Counted from the stretch's first letter, positions 1-6,325 are shown. The stretch is DNA of 19,580 bases from Sphingomonas sp. S-NIH.Pt15_0812 (GCF_003951315.1 NZ_QLJH01000044.1:1-19580), one strand, 5' to 3'. The notes: generated from the sequence alone by a model not told the origin. Numbers and translations: made by a program.

Positions 1-173
1 AAGCAAGGGTACTGATCGAGGCGTGGCGCCGTCACTACAACACCGTCCGGCCGCACAGCAGCCTGGGCTACCGGCCGCCCGCACCACAAGCGGCGACACC
101 GCCATTGCCGGCCTCCGGTTCCGCTTCGCTCCACCTACGACCGGCAATGGCGGCGGAGACGACAATGCACTAA
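1..173 (+). CDS. IS3-family transposase (OrfB), C-terminal fragment
   Basis: Only the last 56 codons lie in the window (reading frame starting at base 3); the 5' part is off the left edge. The peptide contains IEAWRRHYNTVRPHSSLGYR, the typical end of the integrase-core (DDE) domain of IS3-family OrfB transposases, followed by the usual Pro-rich tail (PPAPQ) and a low-complexity extension to a TAA stop. The enzyme would cut and join the ends of its own element. The catalytic DDE residues are outside the window except that the RPH..LGY region follows the final Glu in this family. Whether the complete gene is intact cannot be judged from here. Confidence 0.85.
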   Translation, partial: ARVLIEAWRRHYNTVRPHSSLGYRPPAPQAATPPLPASGSASLHLRPAMAAETTMH

Positions 174-207
174 CTAATAACCCGGACCACCCGATGGGGG
201 CTGCTCA
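174..207 (+). mobile_element. Probable right end of the IS3-family element
   Basis: Just after the transposase stop there is a short stretch ending in GATGGGGGCTGCTCA. IS3-family elements end in ...CA and often carry a run of G before the tip, so the element probably stops near base 207. The left end and the target duplication are not visible, so the exact boundary is an inference. Confidence 0.4.
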
Positions 208-539
208 CTTACGTCGGTTGGCGACACGTGCGCATTGCACGATCGCTGGAGGCTCTCAGACGTAACAACGCTTATATTTTTTGGGCTGATCCACAAGGGC
301 CCCCGCAACGCCGATCGCAAACGGGCTGAACGAGACCGCTGATCCTCGAGGCCCAGATGCTTGGCACCGTAAAAGAGCTAAGATGAGGCAACCTCTGCTC
401 ACCCGACCCTGCACGGCGCCAAGAGGCTTAGCCACTTTCAGTGCGATCTTTCCCGCATAAGTCGAACGCCTTGTCGCACATCCGATTCAGCCTGACTCAT
501 CCGCCTTGCGACACATCTGTTAACCGGCATGATTCCGCC
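208..539. other. Gene-free stretch between the IS end and the first gene
   Basis: About 330 bases without a convincing gene. I see a small hairpin (CGTGC/GCACG, loop of 5) near 227-241 close to the presumed IS end, and a 7-base inverted repeat (TGTCGCA at 472-478, TGCGACA at 507-513) upstream of the next gene. Neither has a clear function. No good sigma-70 promoter stands out. Confidence 0.4.
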
Positions 540-968
540 ATGGATCACACCATCACCCATGCCTGCGGCCACCTGCAGATCCACCATGTGTTAGGCTTCA
601 CGCAGCAACAGTTGCGCAAGGTCGCTCGGCTGGAGAGTGCACCCTGCGATAGTTGTCGACGGGCAGCCAGACAGGCGAGCAGCACGGCTTGTGGCGCGGA
701 ACAGGCTGCAGCGCTTGCCCACCTGGCGCTGGCAAGCCTCAGTGGCAGTCCGCGTCAGGTCGCCTGGGCCGAGAGCATCCGGGCCACTCGCCTCACCAGT
801 CTGCTTGCTGATCATGACAATGGCACCCCGGATGCCTGCCGTTCCTGCGCTGCCGTTGCTGAGGCCAAGTGGTGGATCGATCATCGGAACCTGCCGTCAG
901 CCGACCTTGCCGCTTGCGCGATACGGTCCGCTACGATGGACACGAGAACGGTTGCTCCTGCTGCCTGA
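540..968 (+). CDS. Conserved hypothetical protein with zinc-ribbon-like N-terminus and WAExIR motif
   Basis: A 142-residue reading starting at MDHTITHACGHLQ. The same frame is open back to 441, but those extra 33 residues look non-coding. Near the N-terminus are H-A-C-G-H and, further on, C-D-S-C, an arrangement that could bind zinc. The middle holds LSGSPRQVAWAESIR and later AKWWIDHR. I know this motif pair (G-S-x-x-Q-[IV]-x-W-A-x-x-I-R followed by a W/F-W-I-D-x-R box) from small proteins of unknown function in accessory DNA and plasmids of many bacteria. No enzymatic function can be stated. No strong Shine-Dalgarno is visible before 540. It is probably a real gene because the motifs are family-like and the opposite frames are not. 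Confidence 0.7.
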   Translation: MDHTITHACGHLQIHHVLGFTQQQLRKVARLESAPCDSCRRAARQASSTACGAEQAAALAHLALASLSGSPRQVAWAESIRATRLTSLLADHDNGTPDACRSCAAVAEAKWWIDHRNLPSADLAACAIRSATMDTRTVAPAA

Positions 969-1052
969 GGCACGGTCGACACTTCAATATATGCCGATAT
1001 GGGCATTGGCACCCCCTGCCCTTGCCGCATGCCTCATGCTAGAGGCATCGTC

Positions 1053-1250
1053 ATGCTGAAATCGAAAATGAAGCGGCTCGACCAGGCTCGTGACCAAGCA
1101 GCGGTGCGTCTTGCCGAGATTGAATCCTCGCTCCTGAGCCTGGGGGACGAGGATCTGCTTGATATTGCCGATATATTTCGCGACCAACCGGCGTCACCGA
1201 TTGCTCAAATTGTCTTGGCGGAGATGACAAAGCGCAATATCAGCCTCTAG
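1053..1250 (+). CDS. Small hypothetical protein (65 aa)
   Basis: I choose the ATG at 1053 because AGAGG sits seven bases upstream (1041-1045); the frame is open further upstream but without a ribosome site. The protein begins MLKSKMKRLDQARDQAAVRL, a charged segment that is likely helical and possibly coiled coil, followed by an acidic stretch (SLGDEDLLDIADIF) and a short tail. There are no cysteines, signal peptide or membrane segments. I do not recognise the family. It lies 84 bases after the WAExIR protein gene and 37 bases before the MucR-type regulator, on the same strand, so the three may be cotranscribed. The size and charge pattern would suit a small DNA- or protein-binding accessory factor, but that is only a guess. 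Confidence 0.55.
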   Translation: MLKSKMKRLDQARDQAAVRLAEIESSLLSLGDEDLLDIADIFRDQPASPIAQIVLAEMTKRNISL

Positions 1251-1287
1251 TGCGCGCTGTGCGGACGTGTCGACGTGAGTATGATGT

Positions 1288-1725
1288 ATGACTGAGCAGA
1301 CCAATATTGTTGAGCTGGCGACCGAGCTGACCATCGCCTGGCTGAGCAATCCCAGCACCCGCACCAGCTCCGAGGACGTGCCGGCCTTCCTGCAGTCGAT
1401 GCACAATGCCCTGGCGAACCTCTCCTCGCCGGACGCCAGCACGCCGGAAGCGAGCAATGAGGACGTGATCCCCGCCGTCAGCGTCCGCAAGTCGCTGGCC
1501 TCGCGTGATCACATCATCTCGATGATCGACGGCAAGCCGTACAAGACGCTGCGCCGCCACATCGCAGCACAAGGTCTGACCCCGCAGGAGTACCGTGAGC
1601 GCTTCGGCCTCAAGGCCGACTACCCGATGGTCGCACCCGCCTATAGCGAGAGCCGTAGCGCCATGGCCAAGACGATCGGTCTCGGCCGCAAGCCCAAGGC
1701 GAAGGCAGGCGACGCGGCGGAGTGA
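1288..1725 (+). CDS. Ros/MucR-family transcriptional regulator lacking the zinc cysteines
   Basis: A 145-residue protein. The C-terminal half (residues about 68-120) carries SVRKSLASRDHIISMIDG, then KTLRRHIAAQGLTPQEYRERFGL, matching the Ros/MucR DNA-binding domain. The N-terminal third (ATELTIAWLSNP) resembles the MucR oligomerisation region. In Ros and classical MucR the motif reads C-x-x-C-G; here it is S-M-I-D-G, so both zinc cysteines are absent while R-R-H and the L-T-P-x-x-Y-R-x-x-[WF]-x-L helix remain. Some Ros-like proteins of Mesorhizobium fold without zinc, so loss of the cysteines need not mean loss of function. The tail (GLGRKPKAKAGDAAE) is basic, as is common. MucR proteins are global regulators and silencers that bind AT-rich DNA. 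The gene is closed by a strong hairpin. The ribosome site is weak. Confidence 0.9.
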   Translation: MTEQTNIVELATELTIAWLSNPSTRTSSEDVPAFLQSMHNALANLSSPDASTPEASNEDVIPAVSVRKSLASRDHIISMIDGKPYKTLRRHIAAQGLTPQEYRERFGLKADYPMVAPAYSESRSAMAKTIGLGRKPKAKAGDAAE

Positions 1726-1732
1726 ATGAAGA

Positions 1733-1759
1733 AAGGGCGGGTCTACTCCACCCGCCCTT
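1733..1759 (+). terminator. Hairpin terminator after the MucR-type gene
   Basis: A perfect 10-base stem (AAGGGCGGGT at 1733-1742, ACCCGCCCTT at 1750-1759) with a 7-base loop begins seven bases after the stop codon. Only a short weak T-containing tail (GTTC) follows, so termination might need Rho. Its position and strength make it the likely end of the transcript. Confidence 0.75.
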
Positions 1760-1855
1760 GTTCAAGGCGCGACAGCTACAAAGTACCACTCATGCATTAA
1801 GGCGTTTAATCCTTGTCTATCGACACCAGAGCGGGCGTCGCCATAAACCCGATTT

Positions 1856-1861
1856 TATAAT
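1856..1861 (+). promoter_or_regulatory. Possible -10 element (TATAAT) before the GcrA-like gene
   Basis: A perfect TATAAT lies about 45 bases upstream of the ATG at 1907, inside an AT-rich patch (GATTTTATAATTTGAG). No matching -35 hexamer is present at the usual distance, so this is only a candidate. A small AT-rich inverted repeat (ATTAA/TTAAT) lies about 50 bases upstream. Confidence 0.35.
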
Positions 1862-1906
1862 TTGAGTGCGGCAGCGTGCAGCGACAGAACCTGCCCTTGA
1901 GTATCA

Positions 1907-2194
1907 ATGACCCGACTATTCTGGACGCGTGAAAAAGACATCGAACTGGCCAGGCGCTACGTTGACGGCGACAGTGTCGACGACATCTGCAAAGCGTTTG
2001 GCGCCACGCACAGCATGGTCAAGGGGCGGCTCAATACGCTTGGCGTTCGCCGACGGGTCACCAAAAATGCTGCCGATCGGCACGGCAACGCCGCTTTGCT
2101 TCTTGGTCAGGCTCTGCGCACGGCAATGCCTACAAAAACGGACACCTTTGCAGAAGACCTGCTGAAGGCCCTCGATACCGTCAACAAGGTTTAG
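1907..2194 (+). CDS. Small GcrA-like / Myb-like HTH protein (95 aa)
   Basis: The N-terminal half reads FWTREKDIELARRYVDGDSV, then DDICKAFGATHSMVKGRLNTLGVRRR. The pattern W-T-x-[ED]...L..R/L..G-x-S...I...[LF]G...[NS]-x-[VI]-x-[GS]-[RK]...LG resembles the DNA-binding helix-turn-helix of GcrA, the alphaproteobacterial cell-cycle regulator. The C-terminal half (TAMPTKTDTFAEDLLKALDTVNKV) does not resemble the GcrA domain that contacts sigma-70, and the protein is roughly half of GcrA's usual length. It is therefore more likely a mobile-element DNA-binding protein than the cell-cycle regulator. It stands alone between the MucR terminator and the recombinase genes. The ribosome site is weak. Confidence 0.65.
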   Translation: MTRLFWTREKDIELARRYVDGDSVDDICKAFGATHSMVKGRLNTLGVRRRVTKNAADRHGNAALLLGQALRTAMPTKTDTFAEDLLKALDTVNKV

Positions 2195-2248
2195 CGATCC
2201 CTTGCAGCCTCCATCGCCGACGTAGAGAGATGAGGCACTCTGAACATC

Positions 2249-2327
2249 CAGGGGAAGTCAGAGCGCCGAACCGGAGCGGCAAGCTGTTCGGTTCACAGCC
2301 TTTATAGGACAACGGCCGCTTCCCCTG
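2249..2327. repeat. Nested inverted repeats between HTH gene and recombinase gene
   Basis: The outer arms CAGGGGAAG (2249-2257) and CTTCCCCTG (2319-2327) are perfect 9-base complements. Inside them CCGAACCG (2266-2273) faces CGGTTC (2289-2294), and CCGAAC also faces GTTCGG (2286-2291). The element lies in the gap between the 3' ends of two convergent genes. It could be a two-way terminator or a recombinase binding site. The sequence alone does not decide. Confidence 0.55.
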
Positions 2328-2379
2328 TCGAACGGGCGCTATTTTCCATGCACCATGCCAGGTTTTTCAGGGCGCTGTC

Positions 2380-3087
2380 TCAGGATGGTACATCGGTCGC
2401 TACAGCTTCCGCCTGATCCGATGTTTCGTGGTCCGTCCGACCGACGAGCTTGGCGCGGTGCAGCGCCGTTACCCGTTTGACCTGAGCGATGCTGCATCCC
2501 GCCAAGTCAGCTGTCCTCGCGATGCTCATGCCGGCCTCACGCAGGCCGATGATACGGCGATGGTGCGCAAGGTCAGGCTTGCGACCGGTATAGCGCCCTG
2601 CCCGCTTGGCGATCTCGATCCCCTCACGCTGTCGCTCGCGGCGGGTTTCATAGTCGTCGCGTGCTGTCTGCAATGCGACGCGGAGCAGCATGTCCTGCAC
2701 CGCTTCCAACACGATGCGCGCGACACCAGCGCTGTCCGCGACCAGATCCGACAGGTCGACGATCCCTGGCACCGCCAGGCGTGCGCCCTTCCCTCGGATC
2801 GTTGCCACCAGCAGTTCGGCCTCAGGTAGCGGCAAGCGGCTGATCCGGTCGATCTTCTCGGCGATGACGACCTCACCGGGTTGAAGGTCCTCCACCATGC
2901 GTAGCAGTTCGGGCCGGTCGGACCGTGCGCCCGACGCCTTCTCGCGGTACACGGCTGCTACATAGAAGCCCGCCGCCCGCGCCCCGGCTACGATCGACTC
3001 CTGCCGCGCAAGATCCTGCTCGTCGGTGCTGACCCGCAGGTACACCCGCGCTGCCCTTACCACATTGCTGTTTTGCTGGTTCGTCAT
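2380..3087 (-). CDS. Serine recombinase / resolvase family protein
   Basis: A 235-residue protein if started at the second of two adjacent ATGs. A GAGG lies one base before the first ATG (3088-3090) and four before the second, and a TTG at 3102 is another possible start. The N-terminal catalytic domain is clear: ARVYLRVSTDEQDLARQ contains the nucleophilic Ser20, followed by YREKASGARSDRPEL and EKIDRISR, all standard for resolvases and invertases. The C-terminus has GIEIAKRAGRYTGRKP and a helix-turn-helix (ISIARTADLAGCSIAQVKRV-like), giving the usual small-recombinase architecture. Such enzymes resolve plasmid dimers or transposition cointegrates or invert DNA, cutting at short dyad sites. It lies upstream of no other gene on its strand; the tyrosine recombinase gene is 150 bases behind it. 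Both recombinases suggest a mobile or plasmid region. Confidence 0.93.
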   Translation of the reverse strand: MTNQQNSNVVRAARVYLRVSTDEQDLARQESIVAGARAAGFYVAAVYREKASGARSDRPELLRMVEDLQPGEVVIAEKIDRISRLPLPEAELLVATIRGKGARLAVPGIVDLSDLVADSAGVARIVLEAVQDMLLRVALQTARDDYETRRERQREGIEIAKRAGRYTGRKPDLAHHRRIIGLREAGMSIARTADLAGCSIAQVKRVTALHRAKLVGRTDHETSDQAEAVATDVPS

Positions 3088-3105
3088 CATGCCTCGGCTC
3101 AATCA

Positions 3106-3120
3106 GGTATACCCATTATA
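3106..3120 (-). promoter_or_regulatory. Promoter -10 element and palindrome for the serine recombinase
   Basis: On the minus strand TATAAT (3120-3115) is followed at once by the palindrome GGTATACC (3113-3106). The upstream -35 region is poor (AAGCCG at 17-base spacing). A transcript starting seven bases after the -10 would have a very short leader. The palindrome over the start region could be an autorepression site. Confidence 0.5.
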
Positions 3121-3144
3121 GCCGGCGAGCGCTTGATCGGCTTA

Positions 3145-3242
3145 AATGCCTACGTCGCCATCCATCGTAGCTTGGCCAATCATGGCGATCACATTTAGCC
3201 GGGCGGTCACCGTTGTTTGGCGCCTATATATATAATGCCTAC
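3145..3242. repeat. 9-base direct repeats AATGCCTAC flanking the inter-recombinase gap
   Basis: AATGCCTAC occurs at 3145-3153 and again at 3234-3242, the second copy covering the stop codon of the tyrosine recombinase gene. An AT run (TATATATATAAT, 3225-3236) abuts the second copy. The location is suggestive of recombinase sites, but a 9-base repeat in about 100 bases could be chance. Confidence 0.35.
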
Positions 3243-4318
3243 AGGAACCCCTCACCGGCATGCTCGCGGAAGCGTTCATGGTCCCGCACGTATTCGGCAA
3301 CCATGTCGATCGAAGCGTGACGGCTATGCTCGCGCATTTTGAACAGGTTGGCGTTCTGGCGACCAGCCTCGGTCAGGAACCCGGCGCGCAGCGAGTGGCC
3401 GGAGAACGATGCCGGGGGATAGCCCGCTGCATGCGCGGCGGCTTTTACGATCAGTGCCACGCCTTGCGCGCTCATCGCCTGTTCGGTCAGCCGCCCTTGG
3501 GGAGTAAGCTTGCGGAACACCGGCCCGTGCGCGATTCTCGCCTGATCAACCCAGGCGCGATAATGCCGGACGGGTTCGAGACGGCGACCATCGGGAATGG
3601 CGACGCTGTGGCCTCGGCCTTCCTGGTCGGTCTTCGATGTCGGCACCCGCACCAGTAATCCGCGCGCATCCTCCGACACGCGGGCCACGGTGATCGCAAC
3701 GAGTTCAGAACGACGAAAAGCGCCGGCCATTCCGATCGCCAGCAGCGCACGGTCACGGTATGCGCGCAGATCGTCACCGGTGATCGTGCGCAACATGTCA
3801 CGCAGCACGTCACCATCGGCAGGCCGCTTCCGCGCGGAGGGATCATCGCGCTTGTCACGCCGGATCGCCCGCATCGCCTTGTCAAGCCGGGCGGCGTCGG
3901 GTTGATGGGTTGGCGGATCGATTCCCGCCGCGCGGTGCGCGAACACGATCGCGGCAAGACGCCGGCTGATCGTCGAGCGCCCGAGCGGCTTTGCGACCGC
4001 TGCCCGCCCCCCGCGCGATGGCTGCGGCGTCTGGGGAACGAAGCCGCGTTCCGCAAGCAGCGTCAGGAACGCGGCGACGATCGCCGGCGTCGCTGGCAAT
4101 GATCGATACCCACTCTCCTCACACCATGCACAGAATAGACGCCAATCGGATTGATAGGCACGCAGCGTCGCCGCAGCCGATGCTCGCGCCACATAATCGT
4201 CAACGCGGTCGCGATCATCCGGCGCGAGGTCCGGCAGGTACGCGGCGATCGTCCTGGTATGATCAGCGACAACGAGACCAAGTGCGCCGCCTGTACCCTT
4301 ATCGTCGTCCTGTGACAC
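3239..4318 (-). CDS. Tyrosine recombinase / site-specific integrase
   Basis: A 359-residue protein from a GTG start with AGGA nine bases upstream. The N-terminal SAM-like core-binding domain (about 40-150; TLRAYQSDWRLFCAWCEESG) is followed by the catalytic domain. All catalytic residues can be placed: Arg202 (AFRRSEL), Lys229 (PTSKTDQEG), His308 and Arg311 (SGHSLRAGF), His334 (HSRHASIDM) and the nucleophile Tyr343 (AEYVRD). Length and layout match XerC/D-like and plasmid- or transposon-borne integrases. It should cut and rejoin DNA at a specific att or dif-like site; no site was identified with confidence. It lies 390 bases from, and divergent to, the toxin-antitoxin genes, and next to a serine recombinase, so it is likely part of an accessory or plasmid maintenance region. 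Confidence 0.95.
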   Translation of the reverse strand: MSQDDDKGTGGALGLVVADHTRTIAAYLPDLAPDDRDRVDDYVARASAAATLRAYQSDWRLFCAWCEESGYRSLPATPAIVAAFLTLLAERGFVPQTPQPSRGGRAAVAKPLGRSTISRRLAAIVFAHRAAGIDPPTHQPDAARLDKAMRAIRRDKRDDPSARKRPADGDVLRDMLRTITGDDLRAYRDRALLAIGMAGAFRRSELVAITVARVSEDARGLLVRVPTSKTDQEGRGHSVAIPDGRRLEPVRHYRAWVDQARIAHGPVFRKLTPQGRLTEQAMSAQGVALIVKAAAHAAGYPPASFSGHSLRAGFLTEAGRQNANLFKMREHSRHASIDMVAEYVRDHERFREHAGEGFL

Positions 4319-4709
4319 GTAAGTTTATCCTATCACCAAGGCGATGATCATGACCCGTTCTGCCGCCGCTGACCGGTGACCCAACCCCCAATTTTGCGCC
4401 GTTAGCTATTTAGCAGGAATGACGGTTATCGCTAGAATGGTTTCCCGGACTCTCCACCTTTCTGACCTCATTCCGGTTCCTCTGCTTTTGCTAGTTTTTC
4501 GGGACTCACGGGTCTTGACCGTTACCCGGGTTTTCCCTATTTCATTGATATCGGCTTTAAGCCGGTGGTGCTTCCACTACGATCCGCGCGTGCAGGCTGA
4601 GCCGCAAGCGCGACCGAGCCCCCCGCGTACAGGCAGCCGCCTGCATGTGATCGAGATCCCGCTGCGCAGGTAGCAGCCTGCAACGCATCCACCACAGGAA
4701 CACCCGCTC
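4319..4709. other. 390-base intergenic region between integrase and toxin-antitoxin genes
   Basis: No convincing gene is present; a frame open from 4419 to 4673 gives a peptide without recognisable features. The stretch 4430-4550 is lower in GC than its surroundings and rich in pyrimidines on the plus strand. A possible promoter for the toxin-antitoxin operon is TTGACC (4515-4520), a 17-base spacer and TATTTC (4538-4543), which is weak. Inverted repeats TGCAGGC (4591-4597)/GCCTGCA (4639-4645) and GCAGG (4666-4670)/CCTGC (4677-4681) precede the antitoxin gene and might be operator sites. Divergent promoters must both lie here. Confidence 0.45.
4666..4681 (+). promoter_or_regulatory. Candidate operator palindrome before the antitoxin gene
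   Basis: GCAGG and CCTGC, separated by six bases, end 28 bases before the antitoxin ATG. A related GCCTGCA arm lies about 25 bases further upstream. Phd/YefM antitoxins normally repress their own operon by binding palindromes near the start, so this is a reasonable but unproven site. Confidence 0.3.
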
Positions 4710-4991
4710 ATGGCGACGAGCATGGAAATCGTACCTTCAGGCGAATTGCAAAAGCAGTTCGGCCGATACTCCGACGAGGCAATGATCCGCCCGGTCGGCG
4801 TTAGTCGGAACGGCCGCGTGCGCTTCGTCATGGTCCCCGTCGATGAATACGAACGCCTGCGCCGTCGTGAGCGCGTTGCAGGTCGCGTGGAGGATCTTGA
4901 TGACGAAACCCTCGAAGCCATCCGCGACGTCGAACCCGGCCGCGGCGCCCAAGACGCCGAAAAAAGGCTCAACGCTGCCGCAACCGGGTGA
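4710..4991 (+). CDS. Type II antitoxin, Phd/YefM-like
   Basis: A 93-residue protein. The N-terminal half (MEIVPSGELQKQFGRYSDEA) followed by PVGVSRNGRVRFVMVPVDEYERLRRR fits the Phd/YefM DNA-binding fold: a short strand, a helix with the phase of '...L.....f....a...pv.it..Gr...vl.s..ey..l', then a charged C-terminal tail that would wrap the toxin (VEDLDDETLEAIRDVEP). A weak AGGA precedes the ATG at a long distance. The last 92 bases overlap the toxin gene in another frame. The antitoxin should neutralise the downstream PemK-type protein and repress the operon. Confidence 0.82.
   Translation: MATSMEIVPSGELQKQFGRYSDEAMIRPVGVSRNGRVRFVMVPVDEYERLRRRERVAGRVEDLDDETLEAIRDVEPGRGAQDAEKRLNAAATG
4889..4893 (+). 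promoter_or_regulatory. Ribosome binding site that fixes the toxin start
   Basis: GGAGG lies six bases before the ATG at 4900, inside the antitoxin coding sequence. It is one of the best ribosome sites in the window and decides the start of the overlapping toxin gene. Confidence 0.75.
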
Positions 4992-5385
4992 AGTCCTGAA
5001 CTACAGCTACTTGTGGGAATACGAGTACGTTAAAGGTCGCGATGAAGGTATAAAGGACCGGCCTGTCGCCGTCGTGCTGGTGACCCGACCGAAGGATGGG
5101 ATTGATCAGGTTCACGTCGTGCCGCTGACCACCAAGGCTCCTACTCGCGATCAGTTGGCGATCGAAGTGCCGGCCGCCGTTCGGCGTGATCTCGGCCTGT
5201 CAGGCGATCGGTCGTGGATCATCATCACTGAGTGGAACCGGTTTGCCTGGCCCGGCTATGACATCCGACCGATCCCGGGACGCGAGCCCGCTGTCAGTTA
5301 TGGCTACCTACCGGCGAGCTTCTTTCGGCGGGTTCGTGATGCGATCGTGGCTGCTGGCATCGGCCGTCCAGTGGATCGCGACTGA
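4900..5385 (+). CDS. PemK/MazF-like toxin of a type II system
   Basis: A 161-residue protein. A Pro/Lys/Ala-rich N-terminal tail of about 26 residues (encoded over the antitoxin gene) precedes the core LPQPGEVLNYSYLWEYEY, then KDRPVAVVLVTRP, VHVVPLTTKAP, SWIIITEWNRFAWPG and YGYLPASFFRRVRDAIVAA. The P-G-x-[VI]...K-x-R-P...V-x-P-[LI]-[TS] order is that of the PemK/MazF fold, whose members usually cut mRNA; this longer variety is common in alphaproteobacteria. The K-D-R-P box and the beta-strand with T-x-x are present. The 92-base overlap with the antitoxin ensures coupled translation. The exact RNA target cannot be read from sequence. Confidence 0.8.
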   Translation: MTKPSKPSATSNPAAAPKTPKKGSTLPQPGEVLNYSYLWEYEYVKGRDEGIKDRPVAVVLVTRPKDGIDQVHVVPLTTKAPTRDQLAIEVPAAVRRDLGLSGDRSWIIITEWNRFAWPGYDIRPIPGREPAVSYGYLPASFFRRVRDAIVAAGIGRPVDRD

Positions 5386-5689
5386 CGCAACTGCCAATCA
5401 CCGAAATTAGACGTCCATCGGCCTTGCAATTCGTGCTTTCGACGACACTGGGTTTGATAGCTAAGGACATCCAATCGACCCGGTTCCGGTCGTTAAGCAT
5501 CGCCCGAGCAGCTCCCAATAGCAGCCATCCGTTCATCTTTGCGTCGCCGCCTATGCAACCTACCAAGGCGGCTGGCCGACTGCAGATCTTCTAAAGTGAC
5601 GTTTCGCGGCGATACCCGATGGCCGTTGGAGCGTGACAGGCAGCCGCCACGTCGTCCGAGGTTTCAAAGGCTCAGGCCCGGGCGTGTCG
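5386..5689. other. Gene-free stretch between the toxin gene and azoR
   Basis: About 300 bases with no convincing gene, terminator or promoter. It separates the 3' ends of two convergent units. A minus-strand frame covering 5294-5566 overlaps the toxin gene and shows no family features, so it was not called. Confidence 0.45.
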
Positions 5690-6304
5690 TCACTCGGCTT
5701 CCGCTTTGATCTCTTCGTCGAACCTGTCGAGGAACGCATCGCGACTGATCTCGCCCATGTCGACCGACTTGGCATTGCCGGCTGCGATGACGGTCACGTC
5801 CGTGATGCCGATCACCTTGAGGATCAGGCGCAGATACTGGGTCGCGATGTCGCGGTCGCGGATCGGCGAGCCCTCGGTGTAGACGCCGCCCGAGGCCATC
5901 AGCACCGTCGCCTTCTTGCCCTGAACGAGGCCGCTGCCGTCGAAGCCGAGCGTCTGCCCCTTGCGCACGATGCTGTCGATCCAGGCCTTAAGCGCGGCGG
6001 GCACGTTGTAGTTGTAGACCGGCGTCGCGATCACGAGGTGGTCGCAGGCGAGCAGTTCGGCGACTAGTTCATCCGACAGGCGCAGTTCCGCCTTCATCTC
6101 GGGCGAGTGCTGCTCAGGCGGGGTGAAATACGCCTGCAGCCACGGCGCGCCGATGAACTGGAGGTCCGTCTCCATCAGGTCGCGATCGACGATCTCGCCG
6201 TCCGGATGCGCCGCCCGCCATTCGGCAACGAAGCGGCGGGTGAGACCGCGCGAGATGGAATGGTCGCCGCGCGGGCTGGTTTCGACGACGAGTAGCTTGG
6301 TCAT
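5690..6304 (-). CDS. azoR: FMN-dependent NADH-azoreductase
   Basis: A 204-residue flavodoxin-like protein. The N-terminus [20 protein letters not shown] supplies the phosphate-binding loop for FMN. The centre [20 protein letters not shown] is the hallmark of AzoR (P-[MV]-Y-N-[FY]-N-x-P-x-x-L-K-x-[WY]-I-D), and [11 protein letters not shown] corresponds to the S-R-G-G-x-Y isoalloxazine loop. These enzymes reduce azo compounds and quinones with two electrons at the expense of NAD(P)H and act in the cytoplasm, often in the defence against quinone or thiol stress. The gene follows the dioxygenase gene by 21 bases on the same strand, so the two are probably one operon controlled from the gap shared with the LysR gene. 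Length is normal for the family. Confidence 0.95.
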   Translation of the reverse strand: MTKLLVVETSPRGDHSISRGLTRRFVAEWRAAHPDGEIVDRDLMETDLQFIGAPWLQAYFTPPEQHSPEMKAELRLSDELVAELLACDHLVIATPVYNYNVPAALKAWIDSIVRKGQTLGFDGSGLVQGKKATVLMASGGVYTEGSPIRDRDIATQYLRLILKVIGITDVTVIAAGNAKSVDMGEISRDAFLDRFDEEIKAEAE

Positions 6305-6325
6305 GCGTTTTACTCCTACAAACAG

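Noticed and set aside
4419..4673. Open frame of 84 codons in the gap before the antitoxin gene
   Set aside because: No ribosome site, no recognisable motif, odd composition, and it occupies the region that must hold two promoters.
4319..4709. Possible iterons or replication origin
   Set aside because: No regularly spaced direct repeats and no replication gene are present in the window.
5294..5566. Minus-strand open frame of 90 codons after the toxin gene
   Set aside because: It overlaps the 3' end of the well-supported toxin gene and has no family features; likely chance.
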